A stretch of DNA of 64,000 bases from Oceanithermus desulfurans (GTDB taxonomy: Bacteria; Deinococcota; Deinococci; Deinococcales; Marinithermaceae), in assembly GCF_014201675.1 (NCBI RefSeq), contig NZ_JACHEZ010000005.1:156523-220522 (forward strand), written 5' to 3'. Numbering within the stretch: the first letter of the stretch is position 1; each line of letters opens with the position of its first letter. Position numbers and translations under genes: made by a program. Shown piece after piece: positions 16,516 to 23,163 of this stretch. Under the pieces are notes generated by a model that saw only the letters and a list, made by a program, of their open reading frames with translations, made no database searches and was not told the DNA's origin.

Positions 16516-18243
16516 ATGAAAAACGCCGAGATCGCCCGCATCTTCTCGGAGATCGCCGACATGCTCGACTTCCTGGGAGACTCGCCCTTCCGGGTGCGCG
16601 CCTACCGTTCGGCGGCGCGCTACCTGATGGACATGGAGGAGCCGATCGAGCGGGTGGCCGAGGGGGGCGAGAAGGCGCTCGACGAGCTGCCCTACATCGG
16701 CCACGACCTGGCGGCGAAGATCCTCGAATACCTCGAGACCGGTAAGGTCAGGAAGCACGAGGAGCTGAAGAAGCAGGTGCCGCCGGGGGTGCTCGAGGTG
16801 ATGCGGGTGCCGGGCGTGGGGCCCAAGACCGCCAAGCTGCTCTACGACGAACTGGGGGTCGACTCGCTGGCTTCGTTCAAGGCGGCGCTCGAGGGCGGCC
16901 GCGTCCTGGAGCTGCCGGGCTTTGGCGAGAAGAAACGGGCGCGGCTGCTGCACAACCTCGAGCTCGTGGAGGCCGCGAGCCGCCGGCGTCCGCTGGGCGA
17001 GGTGCTCTGGGTGGCGCGCGCGCTCGTCGAGCGGCTCCAGCAGCTGCCCCAGGTGGAGCACGCCGCGCTCGCGGGTTCGGCACGGCGCTACAAGGAGACC
17101 GTGGGCGACCTCGACCTGCTCGCCGCCAGCCGCCGCGGCCGTGCGGTCACCGACGCCTTCGTGCGCTTCCCCGAGGTGGACGAGGTGCTGCTGGCCGGGG
17201 CCAGCCGCGCCACCGTCTTCCTCAAGACGGGCCTGCAGGTAGACCTGAAGATCGTCGAGCCCGACGCCTGGGGCTCGGGGCTGCAGTACTTCACCGGCAG
17301 CAAGGACCACTCGATCCACCTGCGCACGATGGCCCTGGACCGGGGCCTCAAGATCAACGAGTACGGCGTCTGGGAGGGGGCCAGGCGCATCGCCGGCAAG
17401 ACCGAGGAGGAGGTCTACGCCGCGCTGGGGCTGCCCTGGATTCCGCCGCCGCTGCGCGAGGACCGGGGCGAGATCGAAGCGGCCCGGGAGGGGCGGCTCC
17501 CCGAGCTGGTGCGGCTCGAGCAGATCCGCGGCGACCTACAGGTGCACTCGACCTGGTCCGACGGCAAGGCCACCCTCGAGGAGCTGGCTGCCGCGGCGGC
17601 CGAACGGGGGTACGCCTACCTGGCCGTCACCGATCACTCGCCGGCGGTGCGGGTGGCCGGCGGGGTGCCGCCGGAGAAGGTCGCCGAGCGCATCGCCGCG
17701 ATCCGCGCGGTCAACGAGAAGACGGGCGGCCGGCCGTACCTGCTCGCGGGGGCCGAGGTGGACGTCCTTCCCGACGGCACCCTCGACTACCCCGACGATG
17801 TGCTGGCCCAGCTGGAAATCGTCCTCGTCGCCGTCCACGCCCACTTCAAGCTGAGCCGCAAGCAGCAGACCGAGCGCCTCCTGGGGGCGCTCGAGAACCC
17901 CTACGTGCACGTGCTCGCCCACCCCACGGCCCGCCACCTGGGCAAGCGCGACCCCATCGAGGCCGACTGGGAGAAGATCTTCGAGCGCGCCCGCGCGCTC
18001 GGCAAGGCCGTGGAGATCGACGGCTACTACGCCCGGCTCGACCTTCCCGACGTGCTGGCGCGGCGCGCCGGCGAGCTGGGGCTTTCGGTCAGCCTCTCCA
18101 CCGACGCCCACGCGATCGATCACCTGCGCTACATGGAGCTCGCGGTGGGCACGGCGCAGCGGGCCTGGCTGGGGCCGGACCGGATCCTTAACACCCGAAG
18201 CCTGAAGGAACTCCGCAGCTGGCTCGCCGACGTACGCGGCTAG
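16516..18243 (+). CDS. polX: Family X DNA polymerase with PHP phosphoesterase domain
   Basis: 575 aa from the ATG at 16516, the length I recall for Thermus PolX. An N-terminal helix-hairpin-helix 8-kDa-like domain (ARIFSEIADMLDFLGDSPFRVRAYRSAAR; VPGVGPKTAKLL) is followed by the nucleotidyltransferase palm (AGSARRYKETVGDLDLL near residue 190, with the GS and DxD) and a C-terminal PHP domain (DLQVHSTWSDG, VTDHSP, AGAEVD, HPTAR, STDAH). It fills short gaps in base-excision repair and has 3'-5' exonuclease or AP activity in the PHP part. An earlier ATG at 16504 overlaps a TAAAAT box, so it is unlikely. Confidence 0.94.
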   Translation: MKNAEIARIFSEIADMLDFLGDSPFRVRAYRSAARYLMDMEEPIERVAEGGEKALDELPYIGHDLAAKILEYLETGKVRKHEELKKQVPPGVLEVMRVPGVGPKTAKLLYDELGVDSLASFKAALEGGRVLELPGFGEKKRARLLHNLELVEAASRRRPLGEVLWVARALVERLQQLPQVEHAALAGSARRYKETVGDLDLLAASRRGRAVTDAFVRFPEVDEVLLAGASRATVFLKTGLQVDLKIVEPDAWGSGLQYFTGSKDHSIHLRTMALDRGLKINEYGVWEGARRIAGKTEEEVYAALGLPWIPPPLREDRGEIEAAREGRLPELVRLEQIRGDLQVHSTWSDGKATLEELAAAAAERGYAYLAVTDHSPAVRVAGGVPPEKVAERIAAIRAVNEKTGGRPYLLAGAEVDVLPDGTLDYPDDVLAQLEIVLVAVHAHFKLSRKQQTERLLGALENPYVHVLAHPTARHLGKRDPIEADWEKIFERARALGKAVEIDGYYARLDLPDVLARRAGELGLSVSLSTDAHAIDHLRYMELAVGTAQRAWLGPDRILNTRSLKELRSWLADVRG

Positions 18244-19100
18244 CCGCGCCGCCAGGGCGGCTCCAGCGGCGCCGCCCGGTAGGGGCGGACGGCCCGCAGC
18301 GGCAGACCGTGCTCGCGCCCCCAGGCCTCCCAGGCCTCGGCGTCGCGGCTGAGGAAGAAGGCCTCGAGCTCGCGCGCGAGCACGGCCTCGTCCGCGGCCG
18401 TGCCGCGGACGGCGGTCCAGTCGGGCCGGCCGGCGGCCTCGCAGAAGCGGGTCCAGAGGTGCGGCTCGAGCGCCGCCAGCGCCACCCGCCCGGAGGCGGC
18501 CGGGTAGACCCGGTAGGCGGGGTTCGAGCCGTCCAGTCCCGGGATCGGCGGGTAGCCGAAGAAGCCCGCCGCCTCGCTCAGGTAAACCTCGTAGAAGCCC
18601 CCGCCCCGGCGCAACCCCTCGAGCGCCGCCAGCGCCGCCCACAACGCGCCGCTGGCGTCGGCGAGCTGGGCGTGCGGCCAGGCCCCCGCGAGCCGGTCGA
18701 GCAGCCCCGAGGCGGCCAGGTAGGTGAGGTCGTGCCCGGGGGCGGCGGGGTCGTCGCGGTGGCCGGCGAGCCGCACGTAGACGAGGCGGGGGTTGTGCTC
18801 GCGCAGCACCGGGTAGCCCAGCCCCAGCCGCTCCATCACCCCGGCGCGGTTCGACTCGAGCAGGACCGCCGCCTCCCGCACGAGCCCGAGCAGCTCTTCG
18901 CGGCCGCGCGGGCTCTTGAGGTCGAGGGTGACGGCGGCCTTGCCCGCGTTCAGCCAGGCATGGGTCCGGGGCTGCCAGCGCGCCAGGTCGTCGCCCGCCG
19001 GCGGCAGGACCCGCAGCACCTCGAAGCCCAGGCGCTCGAGCACCCGGCCCGCCAGCGGACCCGGCAGCAGCCGCGTAAGGTCGAGCACCCGCGCGCTCAA
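18240..19100 (-). CDS. Short CaiB/BaiF family III CoA-transferase
   Basis: 286 aa from a TTG at 19100 that overlaps the upstream stop (ATTGA); GTG 12 nt downstream is an alternative. The start RVLDLTRLLPGPLAGRVLERLGFEVLRV and DLKSPRGREELLGLV are the usual family III opening; QLADASGALWAALAAL contains the catalytic aspartate. Full-length members have about 360-400 residues, so the small-domain and C-terminal segments are shortened; AMACR-like short forms exist. It transfers or epimerises an acyl-CoA; the substrate is unknown. Its stop codon shares the tetranucleotide CTAG with the polX stop. Confidence 0.78.
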   Translation of the reverse strand: MSARVLDLTRLLPGPLAGRVLERLGFEVLRVLPPAGDDLARWQPRTHAWLNAGKAAVTLDLKSPRGREELLGLVREAAVLLESNRAGVMERLGLGYPVLREHNPRLVYVRLAGHRDDPAAPGHDLTYLAASGLLDRLAGAWPHAQLADASGALWAALAALEGLRRGGGFYEVYLSEAAGFFGYPPIPGLDGSNPAYRVYPAASGRVALAALEPHLWTRFCEAAGRPDWTAVRGTAADEAVLARELEAFFLSRDAEAWEAWGREHGLPLRAVRPYRAAPLEPPWRRG

Positions 19101-19450
19101 TAGACCCGACCCCCCGGCGGCACCTCGCGTTCCACCGCCAGCAGCACGACCCGGCCTTCGGCGTCGGGCACCCCCAACACCAGCACCTCGGAGGTAAACC
19201 CGGCCACCCGGCGCGGGCCCAGGTTGACGGCCGCGACCACGGTCCGCCCTTCCAGGTCCTCGGGGCGGTAGAGCTCGGTGAGCTGGGCGCTGGAGGTCTT
19301 CACGCCGAGCGGGCCGAAGTCGATCCAGAGGCGGAAGGCGGGGACGCGGGCGCGGTCGTGGACCTCCGCGCGCACGATCCGGCCGACGCGCAGGTCCAAC
19401 AGCGACCAGGCCTGCAGTGCGTTCGTGGAGCCGGGGTTCGGCTTTTCCAT
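19097..19450 (-). CDS. CsaA-like tRNA-binding (OB-fold) protein
   Basis: 117 aa. An EMAP-II/MetRS-C-terminal-type OB fold: SLLDLRVGRIVRAEVHDRAR, FGPLGVKTSSAQLTELY and VVAAVNLGPRRVAGFTSEVLVLG match the free-standing CsaA family, which binds tRNA and has been proposed to act as a secretion chaperone. The ATG at 19450 was chosen because a TACGAT box (19463-19458) ends 7 nt upstream; an ATG 9 nt earlier would overlap that box. The stop overlaps the start of the CoA-transferase gene. Confidence 0.82.
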   Translation of the reverse strand: MEKPNPGSTNALQAWSLLDLRVGRIVRAEVHDRARVPAFRLWIDFGPLGVKTSSAQLTELYRPEDLEGRTVVAAVNLGPRRVAGFTSEVLVLGVPDAEGRVVLLAVEREVPPGGRVY

Positions 19451-19467
19451 CCCCCTCATCGTAGTAC

Positions 19468-19498
19468 GCTCCCCCCGCCGGAATCCGGCGGGGGGAGC
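19468..19498. terminator. Strong GC hairpin between tolC-like gene and csaA-like gene
   Basis: GCTCCCCCCGCCGGA, one unpaired base, then its exact complement: a 15-bp stem. No T-run on either side, so termination would rest on the stem alone. It lies just after the stop of the TolC-like gene on the minus strand and upstream of the next gene's -10 box. Confidence 0.6.
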
Positions 19499-19516
19499 GC
19501 GTCACGGAAGGTGGCG

Positions 19517-20683
19517 TCAACGCGCAGGGCGCTGCAGTTCCCAGCCCGCGTCCACGTAGTCGAGGTAGTTGTAGACCTTGCGCAGGTAGCCGGTCCAGAG
19601 GTCCGCCAGCCGCATCCGCAGCTCGAGGCGCTGCAGCTCCAGCTCGCCCGCGGCCGCTTCGTCCGCCCCGCTGCGCGCCGCCGCCAGTTTTGCCTCGACG
19701 CCGCGAAGCTCCTCGAGGGCGAGCCGCACCCGCCGCTCGGCGAACTCGGCGGTCTGGCGGTAACGCTGCCGCTTCGTCTCCACGCGCGAGGGGGTCTGCG
19801 CGAACCGCTCGCGGCGTTGCTGCAGCTCGAGCTGCGCCCTGCGCACCGCCGTGTAGGCCGTCGCGTCCAGGGGCACGGTGAGGCCGAGCTCGAAGCCGTA
19901 CTCCCAGCTTCCCGTCCCCGTTCCCGGCGTCTTGACCACGAGCTGGGTCGAGGGGCCGCGGCTGGAGGCGGAGACCTGGAAGCGGCCGCTCTCGTGGCCC
20001 ACCCCCGCCCAGACCGACAGGTCGGGGGCGAAGCCGGCCCAGATGCGCCGGAGCTTGTAACGGGCGCGCTGCAGTGCGTAGAGGTCGCGCCGGTAATCGG
20101 GCACGTCTTCGAGCGGCACCTCGGGCAGCCGGAAGAGCACGGGGGCGGCCGCGGGGGGACCCTGCAGGCCGTAGGCGGCGGCCTCCTGCTGGGCCAGCTC
20201 GAACTGCGCCCGCGCTTCTTCGTAGTCGATCTCGGCCCTGGGGTCTTCCTTGCCCGCCGCCCGCGCCTGTTCCCGCAGCCGTTCGCTGAGCTGGAGCCGG
20301 GCGTGGCTCTTGTACAGCTCGGCGTAGGCCACGAGCGCGTCGAAGACGGCGCGGCGCAGGCTGCGGTGCACCGCGCGCTCGGCGTTCTCCAGGGCCTGCT
20401 TGCGGCTGAGCAGCTGTTCCGGGGCGTACGACCAGCCCAGGGAGCCGCTCGCGCTGTAGACCCCTCCCTGCTGGACCTTGGCCTTGAGCTGTCCCGAGAC
20501 CCCCACCTGCGCCGCGAGGTAGTCGATCCGGGCCAGGACCGCCTGCTCCACGAGCAGGTCGTGGTCGGGCGGGCGGTAGCCGAACGCGTCCTCCGGCGTG
20601 GCCGCCCGGGCCCCGCCGAGCGCGACCGCCGCGGCCAGGACGCACGCCAGGGCCAGACCGGTCAGGCGGATGGGGTGGCGCAT
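19517..20683 (-). CDS. TolC-family outer-membrane efflux-like protein
   Basis: 388 aa with a Sec signal peptide (cleavage near AARA at about residue 25). Long amphipathic, alanine/arginine-rich helices in two repeats (RKQALENAERAVHRSLRRAVFDALVAYAELYKSHARLQLSERL; YTAVRRAQLELQQRRERFAQ) separated by beta-like stretches fit the duplicated TolC fold: outer-membrane barrel plus periplasmic helical tunnel. It is shorter than TolC of E. coli. It starts 4 nt after the pentaheme cytochrome gene, within reach of GGAGAGGAG, so the two are co-translated. No inner-membrane pump component is nearby. Confidence 0.8.
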   Translation of the reverse strand: MRHPIRLTGLALACVLAAAVALGGARAATPEDAFGYRPPDHDLLVEQAVLARIDYLAAQVGVSGQLKAKVQQGGVYSASGSLGWSYAPEQLLSRKQALENAERAVHRSLRRAVFDALVAYAELYKSHARLQLSERLREQARAAGKEDPRAEIDYEEARAQFELAQQEAAAYGLQGPPAAAPVLFRLPEVPLEDVPDYRRDLYALQRARYKLRRIWAGFAPDLSVWAGVGHESGRFQVSASSRGPSTQLVVKTPGTGTGSWEYGFELGLTVPLDATAYTAVRRAQLELQQRRERFAQTPSRVETKRQRYRQTAEFAERRVRLALEELRGVEAKLAAARSGADEAAAGELELQRLELRMRLADLWTGYLRKVYNYLDYVDAGWELQRPAR

Positions 20684-20687
20684 CGCA

Positions 20688-21287
20688 TCACTCCTCTCCA
20701 GACGGAGGCAACGGGTACGACTCGACGGAGACCTCGCCGTCCTCCTTGAACGCGTGGCAGCGGATGCAGCCGTCTTGGAAATGCTGGGGGAAGAGCTCCG
20801 AACGCATGAGGTGGAGCCGGTGCAGCAGGGGCGCCAGCTTCAGCTTCCCCTGGTGGCAGAGGGCGCAGTCGCGCGGGACCTCCTTGATGATGCCCAGCTC
20901 GAAGACCGGGGGGTGCCCCATGCGCTCGCTCAGCGCCGCGATGGCCCTGGGCAGGGGGAACCCACCGAGGGCGTGGCAGCCCACGCAGCTGTTCGGCTCG
21001 ACCTGCTGCTCGAGCGTTTCCGGATAGGCGTGGCAATCGCGGCAAAGCAACGCGGGACCGCGGCCGTGCGGGCGGGTCTCGAAGGCCGCCACGTCGGCGT
21101 CGCTGGCGCGGGTGGAGGGGTGGGGACCGTGGCACTGGAAGCAACCCAACGCGGGCGCGGCGACGTGCGCCTGCTGCACCTCGGCCGGGGAGACGGTGTC
21201 CACGACGGGGCCGTCGGACTGCGCCAGCACCGCGACGAGGGCGCCGACGAGCAGGCCGACCAGCCACCAAGACGTTCTTCTAATCAC
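20688..21287 (-). CDS. Pentaheme c-type cytochrome
   Basis: 199 aa with five CXXCH motifs: CFQCH (49), CRDCH (82), CVGCH (101), CALCH (141) and CIRCH (174). An N-terminal hydrophobic helix (8-22) acts as signal peptide or anchor. Many further histidines (HPPV, HRLH, HFQ) could be distal ligands, giving bis-His haems. Four-haem NapC/NrfH proteins differ in spacing, so I do not assign it to that family. The start is GTG at 21287. It lies between a diheme cytochrome and a TolC-like protein gene, suggesting periplasmic electron transfer linked to the envelope. Confidence 0.85.
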   Translation of the reverse strand: MIRRTSWWLVGLLVGALVAVLAQSDGPVVDTVSPAEVQQAHVAAPALGCFQCHGPHPSTRASDADVAAFETRPHGRGPALLCRDCHAYPETLEQQVEPNSCVGCHALGGFPLPRAIAALSERMGHPPVFELGIIKEVPRDCALCHQGKLKLAPLLHRLHLMRSELFPQHFQDGCIRCHAFKEDGEVSVESYPLPPSGEE

Positions 21288-21362
21288 GCTCTCAACCCCC
21301 TTGAGCTGCGGGCAGGAAGGGAAGCCCCCTCCTGCCCGGCGACGATGGCCGTACGGATCGGG

Positions 21363-21680
21363 CTACTGGTTCTTCCAGGTGCCCGGATCGCCGGTCTTGA
21401 AGCCCGCTGACACCTCGTGGCAGACGAAGCAGGGAATGGTGTCCGCGTCGGGCGGGGGTGTCGACTGGTAGGTCCCGGGCTCGGGGTGGTTGCCGTGGCA
21501 GTCGCTGCACTCGAGCGTGGGCGCCGAACCCGCGGGCGGGTGGTCGCCGCCGCCCATCTGCGCGAGGGCCGTACCGGGAAGCCGGACGTTCGGCAGCAGA
21601 CCCGACAGGGCCAGCAGACCGATCCCCAGTCCAATACCGAAGACCACCACCATCGTCAGTTTTGCGAGCGATCGAATCAT
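21363..21680 (-). CDS. Small diheme c-type cytochrome, membrane-anchored
   Basis: 105 aa. A long N-terminal hydrophobic helix (about 8-30) is followed by two CXXCH sites, CSDCH (58-62) and CFVCH (84-88), with nearby histidines. AAAGGAG precedes the ATG. The protein would be tethered to the inner membrane with two haems in the periplasm, a plausible electron donor to the pentaheme cytochrome encoded 75 nt downstream. No close family recognised. Confidence 0.82.
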   Translation of the reverse strand: MIRSLAKLTMVVVFGIGLGIGLLALSGLLPNVRLPGTALAQMGGGDHPPAGSAPTLECSDCHGNHPEPGTYQSTPPPDADTIPCFVCHEVSAGFKTGDPGTWKNQ

Positions 21681-21806
21681 CTGCGGCTCCTTTCATGAAA
21701 GCCTGAATTTCCAGTTCAATAGCCCACCGCTTGGATGTGAGGCCTGGCCGTGCAGGAAACGTCCTGTTCCAGCGTTCTCACCTCCCGCTTATCTACCCTT
21801 GCGTCC

Positions 21807-21846
21807 ATAATACTAAAGGGTATGTACAACCGTTCATAGGTATGTA
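21807..21846 (-). promoter_or_regulatory. Putative promoter and operator of the cytochrome operon
   Basis: Minus-strand TAGTAT/TATTAT (21815-21807) is a -10 candidate about 125 nt before the diheme gene. Next to it TATGTAC-AACC-GTTCATA (21821-21838) is an interrupted palindrome with one mismatch, and GGTATGTA occurs twice exactly 20 bp apart (21819, 21839). The region is clearly AT-rich against its surroundings. The 235-nt gap holds no gene that I can support. Confidence 0.4.
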
Positions 21847-21915
21847 TGTCCTCAGAATGTTGAGGAGGCGTTTGCGAGAATAACCCGTACTAGAAAGGCG
21901 TACCCGGCTCCGGCC

Positions 21916-22161
21916 TCAGGCCCCCGGCTCGTGCGGGGGGACGAACGACCCGGACTCCAGCCCCGCGAGCAGATGCCGCGCTTCGGCGCACGCCTGCTCG
22001 AGCAGGCGGTCCAGGCGCTCGTCTTCCAGGAAGACGGCCCGCGCCGCGAGCTTTTGCAGGGCGGCCGCCGGGGGCCACGCCTCGAGGGCTTCGGCCAGCT
22101 CCGACAGCGCAAGCGCCTCCGGGTCGTCGAGAAAGGCGATCAGGGCTTCTTTTGCGTCCAT
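21916..22161 (-). CDS. Small acidic hypothetical protein
   Basis: 81 aa, mostly helical and acidic (FLDDPEALALSELAEALEAW; FLEDERLDRLLEQACAEARHLL). No family recognised. The ATG at 22161 is preceded at 6 nt by TACCAT, consistent with leaderless expression. Codon use is like its neighbours. It is divergent from the 91-aa gene with start codons 21 nt apart. Confidence 0.55.
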   Translation of the reverse strand: MDAKEALIAFLDDPEALALSELAEALEAWPPAAALQKLAARAVFLEDERLDRLLEQACAEARHLLAGLESGSFVPPHEPGA

Positions 22162-22167
22162 GACCCC

Positions 22168-22177
22168 ATGGTAGTAT
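22168..22177. promoter_or_regulatory. Overlapping divergent -10 boxes
   Basis: TACCAT on the minus strand (22173-22168) serves the gene ending at 22161; TAGTAT on the plus strand (22172-22177) serves the gene starting at GTG 22183. The two boxes share two base pairs, so both promoters cannot be occupied together. Confidence 0.5.
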
Positions 22178-22182
22178 GACGC

Positions 22183-22458
22183 GTGTTCGAGCACGACGAC
22201 CGCCGGCGGCAGGCCCTCGCCGCCGCCCCGCCCGAGGAGCTGCGCCGCCAGCTGGAACGCCTGATCGAGGAGCCTCCCTCGAAACCGCGCGACGGAATCC
22301 TCGCCTTCGTCTACCTGACCCTGGCGCAACGCCTCGAGGGCGGCGAGGCCGAGCGCTGTTTCGTGGCCGGCTACAGCTACGCCCGAACCAGCCGCGACCC
22401 CCAGGCCAGGCCGCTCGCCGAGAGGCTGCGGGAGGAGTTTCCGGCGTGGCGTCGCTAG
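22183..22458 (+). CDS. Small hypothetical protein upstream of DUF420 gene
   Basis: 91 aa from GTG, 5 nt after TAGTAT. Charged, helical protein (RRQALAAAPPEELRRQLERLIEEPP, LTLAQRLEGGEAERCFVAGYSYAR) that could form a helical hairpin array resembling one or two TPR-like pairs; no confident family. Its end overlaps the DUF420 gene by 13 nt, so the two are translationally coupled and may work together. Confidence 0.55.
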   Translation: MFEHDDRRRQALAAAPPEELRRQLERLIEEPPSKPRDGILAFVYLTLAQRLEGGEAERCFVAGYSYARTSRDPQARPLAERLREEFPAWRR

Positions 22459-22865
22459 GCGCCTGGGCCGCCGCGGCCATCCTCGCCAGCGGGGTGCTGG
22501 TGGTCGTGGGCGTGGGGATGATCCGCAGCGGCCGCCGCGACCTGCACCCCAAGGCGATGCTTGCGGCGATCCTGCTGGCGGCCGTTTTTCTCGTCCTCTA
22601 CCTGATCAAGTGGTCCTTCGTGGGGGCCACCCACTACGGGGGCCCCGCCTGGGGTCGGGTGCCCTACCTGGCGCTGCTGCTCACCCACACCGTCGCCGCG
22701 ACGCTGAACCTGCCGCTGGTGCTGGTCGCGGTCTACTGGGCGCTACGGGGCGAGCTGGCGCGCCACCGCGTCTGGGTCCGCTGGGCGGTTCCGGTCTGGC
22801 TCTACGCCGCGCTCAGCGGCTGGCTGATCTACCTGGTGCTCGCCCGCTACGGCGTGCCCGCCTGA
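22446..22865 (+). CDS. DUF420 membrane protein (CtaM-like)
   Basis: 139 aa from GTG 22446. Four transmembrane helices with the conserved histidines of DUF420: DLHPKAML, ATHYGG, LLTHTVAATLNLPLV and ARHRVWVRWAVPVWLYAALSGWLIYLVL. Members of this family take part in assembly or maturation of haem-copper oxidases; that would fit the ba3 operon 6 kb away, but the link is inference. The extended frame upstream belongs to the overlapping small gene and is not used. Confidence 0.82.
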   Translation: MASLGAWAAAAILASGVLVVVGVGMIRSGRRDLHPKAMLAAILLAAVFLVLYLIKWSFVGATHYGGPAWGRVPYLALLLTHTVAATLNLPLVLVAVYWALRGELARHRVWVRWAVPVWLYAALSGWLIYLVLARYGVPA

Positions 22866-22881
22866 GCCGCTAAACGAAGAA

Positions 22882-22907
22882 AGCGCCGTGCCTGGTGGCA
22901 CGGCGCT
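22882..22907 (-). terminator. Intrinsic terminator after tRNA-fMet
   Basis: On the minus strand AGCGCCGTGCC-ACCA-GGCACGGCGCT forms an 11-bp stem followed by TTCTTCG, starting 8 nt after the tRNA CCA end. Confidence 0.85.
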
Positions 22908-22913
22908 CGGGTT

Positions 22914-22991
<78 letters not shown>

Positions 22992-23003
22992 TCGCCATCG
23001 ATT

Positions 23004-23032
23004 AATTTAACAAAGGTGCGCAGGGCTGTCAA
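23004..23032 (-). promoter_or_regulatory. Consensus promoter of tRNA-fMet
   Basis: Minus strand TTGACA (23032-23027), 17-nt spacer, TAAATT (23009-23004). Predicted start lies within a few bases of the tRNA 5' end at 22991. Confidence 0.85.
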
Positions 23033-23096
23033 GCGAGGTTCGCGGCCCGATCGCTCCCCCGGCGGCGCCGGGCCCGGGGTAAAGGTGCCGATTTTC

Positions 23097-23126
23097 TTGT
23101 GACGGAAGTGAAGATCCTGATAGAAT
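23097..23126 (+). promoter_or_regulatory. Promoter of the TPR-SPOR-rex operon, with a Rex-like half site
   Basis: TTGTGA (23097-23102), 18-nt spacer, TAGAAT (23121-23126). TTGTGA is also the left half of the Rex operator TTGTGAA-N4-TTCACAA; the right half here (TGAAGA) is poor. rex is the third gene of this operon. Confidence 0.6.
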
Positions 23127-23163
23127 AGCGCAAAGAATGTCGGTACCGGGAGGAAGTCGTCTT

